Shown here piece after piece: positions 1-8,567 of a DNA stretch of 33,821 nt. The stretch covers positions 1-33,821 of the forward strand of contig CANQVC010000015.1 in NCBI GenBank assembly GCA_947627195.1. The letters run 5' to 3'. The translations under genes and the position numbers were made by a program. The stretch is from an uncultured Bacilli bacterium (GTDB lineage: Bacteria; Bacillota_I; Bacilli_A; ML615J-28; CAG-698). How positions within the stretch are numbered: the stretch's first letter is position 1; each line of letters starts with the position of its first letter. The notes beneath the pieces are model-generated. The model was given only the letters and a program-made list of their open reading frames with translations. It ran no database searches and was not told the origin of the DNA.

Positions 1-96
1 AATAGCCATATTTAGGTGTTTTTTTAATGATTTCTGCATAAATTAATTTTTGTAGCACAATAACTGTCAAACTCGGGAAATTAAAAAAAATAGTAT

Positions 97-116
97 TTTA
101 TTGAATATTCAATAAA
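97..116. repeat. 20-bp perfect palindrome
   Basis: tttattgaatattcaataaa is a perfect inverted repeat with no spacer. It lies about 60 bp upstream of the -35 box of the giant gene and directly before a set of tandem repeats. A dimeric repressor or activator site is possible. The palindrome is seen; any binding role is inference. Confidence 0.5.
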
Positions 117-121
117 TATAT

Positions 122-172
122 ACATTTATTTAAGATAAACATTTATTTAAGATAATCATTTATTTTATAATA
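122..172. repeat. 17-bp direct tandem repeat, about 2.7 copies
   Basis: acatttatttaagataa occurs at 122-138 and again, identically, at 139-155. A decayed third copy follows at 156-172. The array ends three bases before the -35 box of the promoter at 175. It could be an iterated regulator site, or simply slippage in AT-rich DNA. Confidence 0.65.
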
Positions 173-174
173 TT

Positions 175-205
175 TTGCACAATTTTTAAAAAAGTGTGAT
201 ATAAT
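175..205 (+). promoter_or_regulatory. Promoter of the giant CvpA-repeat gene
   Basis: TTGCAC at 175-180 and TATAAT at 200-205 are separated by 19 bp. The long spacer is offset by an extended -10, since TGA directly precedes TATAAT. Predicted transcription starts near 212, leaving a leader of about 50 nt before the ATG at 262. Confidence 0.6.
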
Positions 206-261
206 AATATGTCTTATTGTAACTTTATTACAATAATTATAAAGATAGAGAGGTATGAAAG

Positions 262-3200
262 ATGTTAGACGTTTTACCATTTGCACCTGAACTAATTTTA
301 CAATATTTTGATTTGGTCATTTTAGGAATTGTCTTATTATGTGCCCTTGTCGGATTTATTCGCGGAACTTATAAGTCGACATATTATTTTATTGTTACAT
401 TAGTTATTTTCCTAGTAAGTTGGTTTTTATTTGATCCAATTGCGAAAGCAATTCTTAATTTTGATATGTCGTCATTTAATATTTCAATTGATGGGACTAA
501 ACTCACAACTTTAAAGGAATATGTTTTTAATTTAATTTCTACTAATTCACCTGATTTTGCCTGGATTGTTGAAAATGGAAGTTATTCTAGTGCTTTAGTA
601 GTTGATGTATTAACAATGGCAATAAGATTAGTATTATTAATTCTTACAATTATTCTTTCATTTACTTTATATAGAATAATAAGTGGTATTATTTGGCTTA
701 TTGTACGTCCGAAAAAATCTAAGAGAAAAAAGAAAAAAATTGGCTCAAGATTTGGCGGAATGGGAATTGGTGCTTTAAAAGGTTTGGGATATTCTTTATT
801 ATTGGTTTTTATAATTGCTGGAATATCTTCAGTTACCCAATCAATTACATCAATTACCGAAGAAACAAATGAACATGCATTAGTTTTAGTTGGTGATACA
901 GCTACTTTAGTTAAACTTGATAAGGATTCTAATAATTTAGATGATACTATATTTGGTGAATATAGTGATGTTATTGATTTATTAAATGGTTATCATGATA
1001 CCATAACAGGTAAAATATTTGGAGCTGTAAAATTTGGTAAAGCTGGTTCGATTGATGAAATGATGTTTGATTCAATCTTTTCTGTTAAGAATAAAAATGG
1101 TAATGTGAAACTTAGAAAAGAATTACAAACAGTTGCTAAAGCTTTATCAACAGATGCTGTTAAAGAAATAATGAGTGATGGTTTCTCTACTGAGAAATTA
1201 TTTGAATTAGATAAAGAAGATATAAAGAAAATAGCTGATGCTTTATCAGAATTAAAAATTGTTAAAGTTGTTGTCCCAGTTGGATTAGAATTTGTTTTAT
1301 ATTCTGATGTTTTAGGCGAAGAATTTGCTTCAATAAAAGAAGAACTAGCTAATAATTTTGCTCAATTTAATGATATTAATTATTCAGCTGATATTAAAAG
1401 ATTAGGATATGCTTTTGCCGACTTTACTGATTTAATACCTGGTGGAGATTTTGAAAATATTGATTATTTAAATTTAGATGCTGATTTAGTAGATCAAATT
1501 ATGTCTCAAATTGGTGAACTTGAATTATTAGAAACAGTTGCGCCAATTGCTGTATCATATATATTAAATATGGAAAATATTAAATCAATATTTGAAGAAA
1601 TGAATATGCCAATTGAAGATTTAGGTTTAACTGATCTAACAGGAAAAGATTGGCAAACAGAACTAGGAGTAAATTTACCTAGTATTTATCGCTCTTTCCA
1701 AGAAATTGGTATTAAAATGATTGAATCAGAAATTGATTTAACTGATATAGATATTAGTAAAGTCGATAATTTAAGTGAAAAAATAATGGATTCAAAAATT
1801 TTAGGTAAAGCTGTACCTGTTTTATCTAAATTTGCTGTTAATGAATTTTTACCAGATCAATATAATGATTTGTTTGATGTTAAAGTATTTGATGAAATAA
1901 CTCAAGAAAATCTTTGGGGCGATGAACTTAAAAATTTATTAAAAGCGGCTATTACATTAGTACAAAAAGGTATTATGGAACCTGATGTTGACCCACTGCA
2001 AGTAATCAAAGATTTAAAAGCTAAAGATATTGAAGATTTAGGATTATATTTATCTCAAAGTATTATTATTACTAAACATTTAAATCCACTTATTGATTTC
2101 TTATTTGCTGGTTCTATATTTGGTGATGGTACATTACAAGGATTATCTGATGAAGAATGGCAAAATCCTTTAGAAATTCAATCATTATTTTTTGCTATTC
2201 AAGATATAGTTATAACAGGTTTACTTGAATCTGATGATCCAATGTCATCTATTGGTAGTTTAGATGATGCAAGAATTCAATCATTAAGTGATAATTTATC
2301 TTCATCTAAATTTATTACCAAGAATTTAAATCCAATTATTAGCCTTGTTATGGAACAAGCTGGATTTGAAAAAGATACATTACAAGGTTTAACTGATGAA
2401 GAATGGCAAGATAAAAACGAACTTAGATCATTATTAATGGGTATAAAAGATATTTTTAGTATTGGTTTACTAGATTCAAATGATCCAATGTCAGCTCTTG
2501 GTAATTTAGAAGATACGCAAATTCATTCATTAAGTACTAATTTATCTTCATCTAAATTCATTACCAAGAATTTAAATCCAATATTAGATATGGTAATGTC
2601 TAATGCTAATTTAGGATTTGAAATTCAAGGATTAGATGAATCAAAAGGAGAAAAGTGGACAGAAACCGAATTATATTCAGTATTTAACTCTATTTGTATA
2701 TTAGCAAAGAATAATATAATTAGTGATTCAACTTCAATAAAATCATTTAAAAATATTGAAGATAATGCAATTGAGGATTTAGCAAAATCAATTTCTAACT
2801 CAGTATTTATGAAGAAAAATCTAAGTGGTATTATGGATTTTGCTTTAGATGAAGTAGAATTTAATATTTATCATTTAAATCAAGATGAATGGACAGTAAC
2901 TGAAATTGATGCAATATTTAAATCTGTAAAGATTGTTGCTAACATGAGTGAAAATGGTGAATTTTCAATTGATACAATAATGAATATTGAAGAAAATGAT
3001 TTAGATACATTCTTACAATCTAAATTAATGAGAGAAAGTATTAAAAATACTTTAATAGATTTAGCACAAGATGGTAAAGAATTAGAAGTATTAAAAGGTG
3101 TTGAAGAAAATCCTAACCCTAATAAATATGTATGGGATGATGTTACTTCTCCAACAACTATCTCTTTAAAAAATCAATCATATGATATAACTCCAGTGAC

Positions 3201-6200
3201 AAATGCTAATAAATATTATATTTATGGTGACGGAATCTTTTTAGGATCTACTTCATTAACATCTATTAATTTAGATTCATTTAATGAAACATTCTTAAAT
3301 AATAATACTTATGAAAATTATACTGCTGTTGCCGTAACAAAAATTGGCGAATTAAATCATTTGTTTAGAGCTATAACATGTTTAGAAATAAATGATGTCG
3401 ATAACTTTAATTTAGATTTAAAACAAGTAATTGATAATCAAGATCAAATATTATCATCATACATTTTATTTGAAACAATTGTTGATCAAATAATTAATTT
3501 AGGTGATGATGTAATTAATCTTCCGGAAAAATATAAAGCATCAAGTGATGCTTGGCGTGATGATGCCGTAACAAAAGAAAATGGCGAATTAAAAAGATTA
3601 TTAAGAGCTTTAGATTTAACATTAGGAGTTAGTACATCTGATGAACCAATATATGTTCAAGATATTTCATCTGATTCAATTAGTTTAAGTAATGTAATTG
3701 ATAATCGTAGTGAAATATTAAAGTCCGAAATTTTATTTGAAACTGTTGTAAGTGAAATAAAAAAACAAAATGGAACTTTAGTTATTCCAGAAGATTATTT
3801 AAATGATGATACAAATGAAAAATGGAAGAACCATGATGGTAAAAATGGTGAATTAGAACGTCTATTAAATGGTGCTAGTAAAATTATTAATTTTGAAGAA
3901 AATGATTCAATGAATATTGATATTGATAAAATATATTTAGATGTTATCATCAATAATAAAGATGAAATATTATCTTCTAAAATATTAACAGCAACATTTA
4001 TGAAAAATATAATTGATTTAAATGGTGATTCTTTATTAGTTCCAACTGAATATATTGAAGATTCTGTCGTTAGTGATTCCAAGTCAACTATTTGGGAAAA
4101 TACATATGATGAAAAAGATAATGTAATTACTCATGGAGAATTATCTAGATTATTAGATTCTTTAAAATTAGCTTTACAAATAGAAGATGGATCTAATATG
4201 AATATTAATTCAATTAATACTGATCAATTAGATTTATATACAATTATTAATAATCGTAATATTCTTTTATATTCTGATATATTAACGGCAACTATTGTGA
4301 AAAACATTAAAGCAATGGATGATGTTATTACCATTCCTGAAGAATATCTAAATGATGATATTTCATTATGGGAAAATAAATATGAAAATAAAACATCTAA
4401 TAATGTTGATGCTAAATTAGTTATTGAAGGTGAATTATCTAAATTATTAGAATCTATTAGAATTACTTTAAATCTACAAGAAGATTCTGATAAGCCATTA
4501 GATTCAATTACTGCTGATGATATTTTATTATATCAAGTAATTGAACAAAGAAATGAAGTATTAAAATCTGTTATTATGACAGCAACAATTGTTAGTCATA
4601 TTCAAGATTTAGATGGAGATGCTTTATATTTACCTACTATGTATAAAAAAGAAACAACTAATTATTTAAATAATTGGGAAAATAGTTATAATGATAAAGA
4701 AGTAACTAAAGAAGGAGAATTATCTAAATTTTTATTATCAGTTCAACATGCATTAGACATAAATGAACAATCATCAATGGATGAATTTAATAATTTAAGT
4801 AGTAATGATCTTACTTTAAATAAAATATTAACTGAAAAAGATAATATTTTATATTCTGAAGTTATGACTTCAACGATTGTTCATCATATTCAAACAATTG
4901 ATAATGATTCAATTGTTATTCCAGAAAAATATCAAGATAATGATGATATTTCTTTATGGATGAATGAATATACAGATGATAAAGTAGTTTCAATTCATGG
5001 TGAATTATCTAAATTTTTAACATCAATTGGTATTGCATTAGAAATTAGTGAAGAAAATGATAAATCAATTAACGATATTGATGCTAATTCGATTCGTTTA
5101 TATAATATTATTCAAAAGAAAGATAATATTTTATATTCAGAAATAATGACAGCAACGATTGTGAAAAACATTCAAGATTTAGGAAATGATGGTACATTAA
5201 CTATTCCAACAAAATATTCTAGTAGCACATTAGGTTATTTTGATTTATGGAAAAATCAATATCTAGATGATACAGTTGATAATATCGATGCTAATGTTAA
5301 TATTGAAGGTGAATTATCTAAATTCTTAGATTCTGTTGGCAATGCTTTAGAATTAAATGAAGAATCAGATTCTAATATTAATAATATTTCTGTTGATAAT
5401 ATTCATTTAGTCCATATAATTGATGAAAGTGATAAAATACTTTATTCTGAAGTAATGATGGCAACTTTTGCGAAAAACATTCAAGATTTAAATAATCAAG
5501 GATTAGTTATTCCTAAAGAATATCAAGGAAATGATTACGATAATTGGAAAAACATTTATGAAGATAAATATGTTGTGAAAACTAATGGTGAATTATCTAA
5601 ATTCTTAACTTCAATTAAAGTAGCCATGAAATTAGATTCAACATCAACTGATACTGTTGATAATATTGATAGTAAAAATATTTATCTAAATACAATAATT
5701 AAAGAACAAGATATTATTTTAAAATCAGATATTATGACGGCAACATTTGTATCTAATATCCAAGATTTAGATAATAATGGTATTAATATTCCTGATCAAT
5801 ATAATGTAAGAGAAGATATAACATTGTGGAAAAATATTTATAATAATGATAAAATTACTAAGATGGAATTAGCTCATTTTATTACTGCTTTAGGAATTGC
5901 AATGAATATTGATGAAAATACTGATATGCGTATTGATGAAATAGATGCTTCTAAAATTAATTTAAGTCAAGTAATGAATGAAGAAAATAGTACTATTGTT
6001 TTATTATCACAAGTATTTTCTGAAACTCTTAAAGTACAAATAATTGAAAATGCTAATGATGGTTCTAAATTAAAATTACCTGAAGGATATGATGATCCAT
6101 CTAGCATTAATCATATTGATTGGAATAATGTTTATGATAATGATAATTTAGTTGAACAACATGAATTAGCTTATTTATTAATTGGTTTAAATGAAATTAA

Positions 6201-7695
6201 AGATGATGATACATCAATTGATAATATGTCTAGCTTTAATTTTAATAATTTGTTTGATAAGGAAAAACAAAATATTATTCTTAAATCAAGAATATTATCG
6301 GAAACTATTATTACCGAAATTATGAATTCTGATAGTTTAATTGCTCCTGATGGTTATAAATTAAAAGAAGCTAATGATCGTAGTGAATGGTATAATCAAT
6401 ATCAAGAATTTAATATTAATAGTGATGTAAGTAAATATGGAGAAATTGCTCATTTATTAAATGCTTTAAATATTTTATTAGATGATAATAATTTTGCCAC
6501 ATTAGATACATCATCTATTGATTATACTAAGATATTTAATTTAGATTATCAAGATGAAATATTAAAATCAAAAGTTTTATCAGAAACTATTATCCATAAT
6601 TTAACAAACAATGAAGGTGTATATATTCCCGAAAATCAAGGACTAACTGATAATGAAATAAGTACAAATCATCGTGATAATTGGTTTAATATATATCAAG
6701 ATGATATTTGTATTCAAAGAAACGAATTAGCGGCAATGTTAAATGCATTTAATGAAATATTATCAGATGAACAAAAGAACAACTTGGATAATATTTATTT
6801 CAGTCAAGTAATTAATCAAACATTAAATGTTATTCAAGATGAAGTCAAGAGAACAACAATCTTAAAATCATTTGTTGTTTGTGAAAGCATAGTTTGTATA
6901 TTATGTGATCAAAATGCAATTAAGAATCATATTGAAGAAGCAGAAGTTCATAGCAATAAAAACTTTGTTACTAACAAACTTGATCGAAGTGATTGGTATA
7001 AGATTAGTGTTGATGATATAACTCATGAACGTAATGTTGAACATTTAGAATTGTGGAATATTTTATTTGCTTCATCAAGATTATTAAATGGTAAAAAGTT
7101 TGCTGATATAAGTGAATTTAGTATGGATGATATGATGTCATTAACATTAAATGTTTCATTTAATCCAGTTTCTTATGAAATTGAAAACAGTGAAATTGAA
7201 ATGATATTAAATTCATATATTATGGAAAGTATCTTTGCAAAATTAATTGAAACTGAAGGTATATTTGAAAGCTTCAATGGCTTAATTACTAAACCAAATG
7301 ATGTTAAATGGTATCGTAATGAACTTCAAGAAAATGAAGAATATGATTTACAAAACTTCCTTGAATCATTATTCTTAATGAAAGATTACATCAATTATAA
7401 GAATCCAAATGCTGATACAATAACTCATTTCTATCAAATGGATGATTCATCAATTAGTAAATTAGGTGTTTCAATGGTTCATTCACGTATATTTAAATCA
7501 TCAATTGCCCAAATGTATAATACATTCTTTGAAATTCCTTATAAAGCAGCTTTATTAATAGTTTCAGATGCTAAAGGATGGGATGAAGTTAAATTTGTTC
7601 AAGAAGAATATGATTCATTAGATCGTATATCTGCTCATGATAAATTTGTTACAGAATTTAAGACTATATTAGATGTTATTAAACAATCATTATAA
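262..7695 (+). CDS. Giant CvpA-like membrane protein with tandem repeat modules (2,477 aa)
   Basis: The N-terminus looks like the CvpA (colicin V production) family. Membrane segments lie at about residues 17-33, 41-57, 120-148 and 176-196. A polybasic cytoplasmic loop at 149-162 is followed by a Gly-rich RFGGMGIG stretch typical of CvpA. By the positive-inside rule, about 2,280 residues after the fourth helix face outside. These consist of about 23 degenerate modules of 78-108 residues from about residue 287 to the end, interrupted near 950-1025 by a beta-rich, Fn3-like stretch. The modules are rich in Asn, Asp, Ile and Leu and poor in Cys. No enzyme motif or sorting signal is visible. The start is set by GAGAGG about 8 bp upstream. 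The gene has its own promoter and a hairpin after the stop, so it is probably monocistronic. The CvpA assignment is fairly sure; function is unknown, with a surface stalk, adhesin or envelope scaffold as possibilities. Confidence 0.9.
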   Translation: MLDVLPFAPELILQYFDLVILGIVLLCALVGFIRGTYKSTYYFIVTLVIFLVSWFLFDPIAKAILNFDMSSFNISIDGTKLTTLKEYVFNLISTNSPDFAWIVENGSYSSALVVDVLTMAIRLVLLILTIILSFTLYRIISGIIWLIVRPKKSKRKKKKIGSRFGGMGIGALKGLGYSLLLVFIIAGISSVTQSITSITEETNEHALVLVGDTATLVKLDKDSNNLDDTIFGEYSDVIDLLNGYHDTITGKIFGAVKFGKAGSIDEMMFDSIFSVKNKNGNVKLRKELQTVAKALSTDAVKEIMSDGFSTEKLFELDKEDIKKIADALSELKIVKVVVPVGLEFVLYSDVLGEEFASIKEELANNFAQFNDINYSADIKRLGYAFADFTDLIPGGDFENIDYLNLDADLVDQIMSQIGELELLETVAPIAVSYILNMENIKSIFEEMNMPIEDLGLTDLTGKDWQTELGVNLPSIYRSFQEIGIKMIESEIDLTDIDISKVDNLSEKIMDSKILGKAVPVLSKFAVNEFLPDQYNDLFDVKVFDEITQENLWGDELKNLLKAAITLVQKGIMEPDVDPLQVIKDLKAKDIEDLGLYLSQSIIITKHLNPLIDFLFAGSIFGDGTLQGLSDEEWQNPLEIQSLFFAIQDIVITGLLESDDPMSSIGSLDDARIQSLSDNLSSSKFITKNLNPIISLVMEQAGFEKDTLQGLTDEEWQDKNELRSLLMGIKDIFSIGLLDSNDPMSALGNLEDTQIHSLSTNLSSSKFITKNLNPILDMVMSNANLGFEIQGLDESKGEKWTETELYSVFNSICILAKNNIISDSTSIKSFKNIEDNAIEDLAKSISNSVFMKKNLSGIMDFALDEVEFNIYHLNQDEWTVTEIDAIFKSVKIVANMSENGEFSIDTIMNIEENDLDTFLQSKLMRESIKNTLIDLAQDGKELEVLKGVEENPNPNKYVWDDVTSPTTISLKNQSYDITPVTNANKYYIYGDGIFLGSTSLTSINLDSFNETFLNNNTYENYTAVAVTKIGELNHLFRAITCLEINDVDNFNLDLKQVIDNQDQILSSYILFETIVDQIINLGDDVINLPEKYKASSDAWRDDAVTKENGELKRLLRALDLTLGVSTSDEPIYVQDISSDSISLSNVIDNRSEILKSEILFETVVSEIKKQNGTLVIPEDYLNDDTNEKWKNHDGKNGELERLLNGASKIINFEENDSMNIDIDKIYLDVIINNKDEILSSKILTATFMKNIIDLNGDSLLVPTEYIEDSVVSDSKSTIWENTYDEKDNVITHGELSRLLDSLKLALQIEDGSNMNINSINTDQLDLYTIINNRNILLYSDILTATIVKNIKAMDDVITIPEEYLNDDISLWENKYENKTSNNVDAKLVIEGELSKLLESIRITLNLQEDSDKPLDSITADDILLYQVIEQRNEVLKSVIMTATIVSHIQDLDGDALYLPTMYKKETTNYLNNWENSYNDKEVTKEGELSKFLLSVQHALDINEQSSMDEFNNLSSNDLTLNKILTEKDNILYSEVMTSTIVHHIQTIDNDSIVIPEKYQDNDDISLWMNEYTDDKVVSIHGELSKFLTSIGIALEISEENDKSINDIDANSIRLYNIIQKKDNILYSEIMTATIVKNIQDLGNDGTLTIPTKYSSSTLGYFDLWKNQYLDDTVDNIDANVNIEGELSKFLDSVGNALELNEESDSNINNISVDNIHLVHIIDESDKILYSEVMMATFAKNIQDLNNQGLVIPKEYQGNDYDNWKNIYEDKYVVKTNGELSKFLTSIKVAMKLDSTSTDTVDNIDSKNIYLNTIIKEQDIILKSDIMTATFVSNIQDLDNNGINIPDQYNVREDITLWKNIYNNDKITKMELAHFITALGIAMNIDENTDMRIDEIDASKINLSQVMNEENSTIVLLSQVFSETLKVQIIENANDGSKLKLPEGYDDPSSINHIDWNNVYDNDNLVEQHELAYLLIGLNEIKDDDTSIDNMSSFNFNNLFDKEKQNIILKSRILSETIITEIMNSDSLIAPDGYKLKEANDRSEWYNQYQEFNINSDVSKYGEIAHLLNALNILLDDNNFATLDTSSIDYTKIFNLDYQDEILKSKVLSETIIHNLTNNEGVYIPENQGLTDNEISTNHRDNWFNIYQDDICIQRNELAAMLNAFNEILSDEQKNNLDNIYFSQVINQTLNVIQDEVKRTTILKSFVVCESIVCILCDQNAIKNHIEEAEVHSNKNFVTNKLDRSDWYKISVDDITHERNVEHLELWNILFASSRLLNGKKFADISEFSMDDMMSLTLNVSFNPVSYEIENSEIEMILNSYIMESIFAKLIETEGIFESFNGLITKPNDVKWYRNELQENEEYDLQNFLESLFLMKDYINYKNPNADTITHFYQMDDSSISKLGVSMVHSRIFKSSIAQMYNTFFEIPYKAALLIVSDAKGWDEVKFVQEEYDSLDRISAHDKFVTEFKTILDVIKQSL
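1120..7695 (+). repeat. Degenerate protein-level tandem repeats inside the giant gene
   Basis: Modules were registered on the GEL..LL/GELSKFL-type helix start. Anchors fall near residues 287, 377, 474, 555, 638, 720, 803 and 881, then 1029, 1108, 1196, 1292, 1390, 1485, 1580, 1683, 1776, 1868, 1967, 2060, 2154, 2262 and 2361. Spacing is 78-83 residues in several early units and mostly 92-103 later. A typical later module reads W.N.Y, GELSKFL.SI, I..I....I.L, D.IL.S.IM, TATIV..I, then IP..Y. The best-conserved units lie between nt 4100 and 5860. Earlier and later units are more diverged, consistent with repeated internal duplication. Anchors were placed by eye. Confidence 0.85.
2281..2582 (+). 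repeat. Near-identical 56-bp DNA repeat pair in the giant gene
   Basis: 2281-2336 and 2527-2582 match at 53 of 56 positions, exactly 246 bp (82 codons) apart. Both encode the segment SSSKFITKNLNP with its flanks. This is the clearest DNA-level trace of module duplication in the gene. Confidence 0.85.
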
Positions 7696-7729
7696 AAAAG
7701 TCTTAAAGGTGTCATTTGTTTAATATAAT

Positions 7730-7767
7730 GGGCTACTTTAATATCATAAATTAGAGTAGCCCTTATT
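7730..7767 (+). terminator. Hairpin after the giant gene
   Basis: gggctact (7730-7737) pairs with agtagccc (7755-7762), and ttattt follows. The stem is GC-rich for this genome. The U-tract is interrupted, so termination may be partial. Confidence 0.6.
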
Positions 7768-7796
7768 TAAAAAAATCAAATGTAAACACTTTTTTC

Positions 7797-7824
7797 TTGC
7801 ATTTATAATATTATGTGATATAAT
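7797..7824 (+). promoter_or_regulatory. Promoter of tRNA-Cys
   Basis: TTGCAT (7797-7802), 16 bp, TATAAT (7819-7824), with the extended element TGA just before the -10. The mature tRNA begins 20 nt after the -10. Confidence 0.7.
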
Positions 7825-7843
7825 AATAGGGCATAATGAATGT

Positions 7844-7917
7844 GGCTCCTTAGCCAAGTGGTAAGGCGTGGGTCTGCAACACCCTGATCGTTGGTTCAAA
7901 TCCGACAGGAGCCTCCA
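7844..7917 (+). tRNA. tRNA-Cys(GCA)
   Basis: The acceptor arms GGCTCCT and AGGAGCC pair fully. The discriminator base is T(U), as expected for tRNA-Cys, and CCA is encoded. The anticodon loop CTGCAAC, closed by GGGT/ACCC, gives anticodon GCA. The T-loop TTCAAAT is intact. The gene has its own promoter and terminator. Confidence 0.97.
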
Positions 7918-7933
7918 AATAAAATAATTATAA

Positions 7934-7978
7934 AAATCGCTATATTGCCCATTTATAAGAGGATGTAGTGATTTTTTT
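7934..7978 (+). terminator. Terminator of tRNA-Cys
   Basis: aaatcgctata (7934-7944) pairs with tgtagtgattt (7964-7974), with two G-U pairs, and runs into a T-tract at 7972-7978. Confidence 0.75.
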
Positions 7979-8003
7979 ATTATAATAAATTGAGTTTTTT
8001 AAT

Positions 8004-8487
8004 ATGATTATAGTTGAACAATATCGTGATACATGGTTAGTGGAAAAATTTGATACATTTATTGGTTTTTATCCTAGAGAATTTTTTTGTTTTGCTAATT
8101 TTTCTTCATTTATAATTGTTTATAATAATATAAAATATCCAACAGTAGAACATGCTTATCAATCTTTAAAATTCATTTAAACAAATAATTATATAGCTTT
8201 AAATATATTATATAGTTTTTCAGCTCATGAAGCACAAAAGATTGCTTATGCTAATAAAGATAAACACTCATTGGGATGAAATAAAAGTAGAAATAATGGA
8301 AAAGCTTTTAAGATTAAAATTAGAACAAAACCCTTATGTCAAACAAAAATTATTACAAACAAAAGATTATTTAATTTGTGAAGATAGTCCTAAAGATTCA
8401 TTTTGGGGTATTGGTAAAAATAGAGATGGACAAAACCAATTATGAAAATTATGGATGAAATTAAGAAGTGAATTAATTAAAAAATAA
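8004..8487 (+). pseudogene. Decayed NADAR (YbiA/DUF1768) family gene
   Basis: The frame from ATG 8004 encodes typical NADAR N-terminal signatures: GFYPREFFCFANFS and then YPTVEHAYQSLKF. A TAA at 8178-8180 breaks it. The same frame resumes with AHEAQKIAYANKD, then a frameshift near 8260 moves homology into the next frame: HWDEIKVEIM, the family-typical DSFWGIGKNRDGQNQL, a TGA at 8443 where a Gly codon is expected, and LRSELIKK to the TAA at 8485. At least two nonsense changes and one frameshift are therefore visible. Intact NADAR proteins process ADP-ribose derivatives, including removal of ADP-ribose from guanine bases in DNA. No DarT-like toxin gene is seen nearby. An open frame at 8227-8445 is only the C-terminal remnant. 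Confidence 0.85.
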
Positions 8488-8512
8488 CTTTAAAAAAATT
8501 AATATTTTTTCT

Positions 8513-8540
8513 TTTAAATTTAAGAATTTTAATATATAAT
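8513..8540 (+). promoter_or_regulatory. Weak promoter before the lgt-like gene
   Basis: A perfect TATAAT at 8535-8540 has a poor -35 candidate, TTTAAA at 8513-8518, with 16 bp between them. The region is extremely AT-rich, so the -35 is doubtful. Confidence 0.35.
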
Positions 8541-8567
8541 ATTATATGTATTTAATGGAGGAAATTT

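Noticed and set aside
1-39. Possible minus-strand gene start (MQKSLKKHLNMAI) leaving the window
   Set aside because: Only 13 codons are visible and there is no ribosome site; a TTGACA on minus lacks a convincing -10.
8227-8445. Stand-alone 72-residue open frame
   Set aside because: It is the C-terminal part of the broken NADAR gene, has no ribosome site, and its matching N-terminal half lies upstream in another frame.
8443-8445. TGA read as Trp to rescue the NADAR gene
   Set aside because: The family has Gly at this position, a TAA and a frameshift also interrupt the gene, and conserved proteins in the window never need TGA as Trp.
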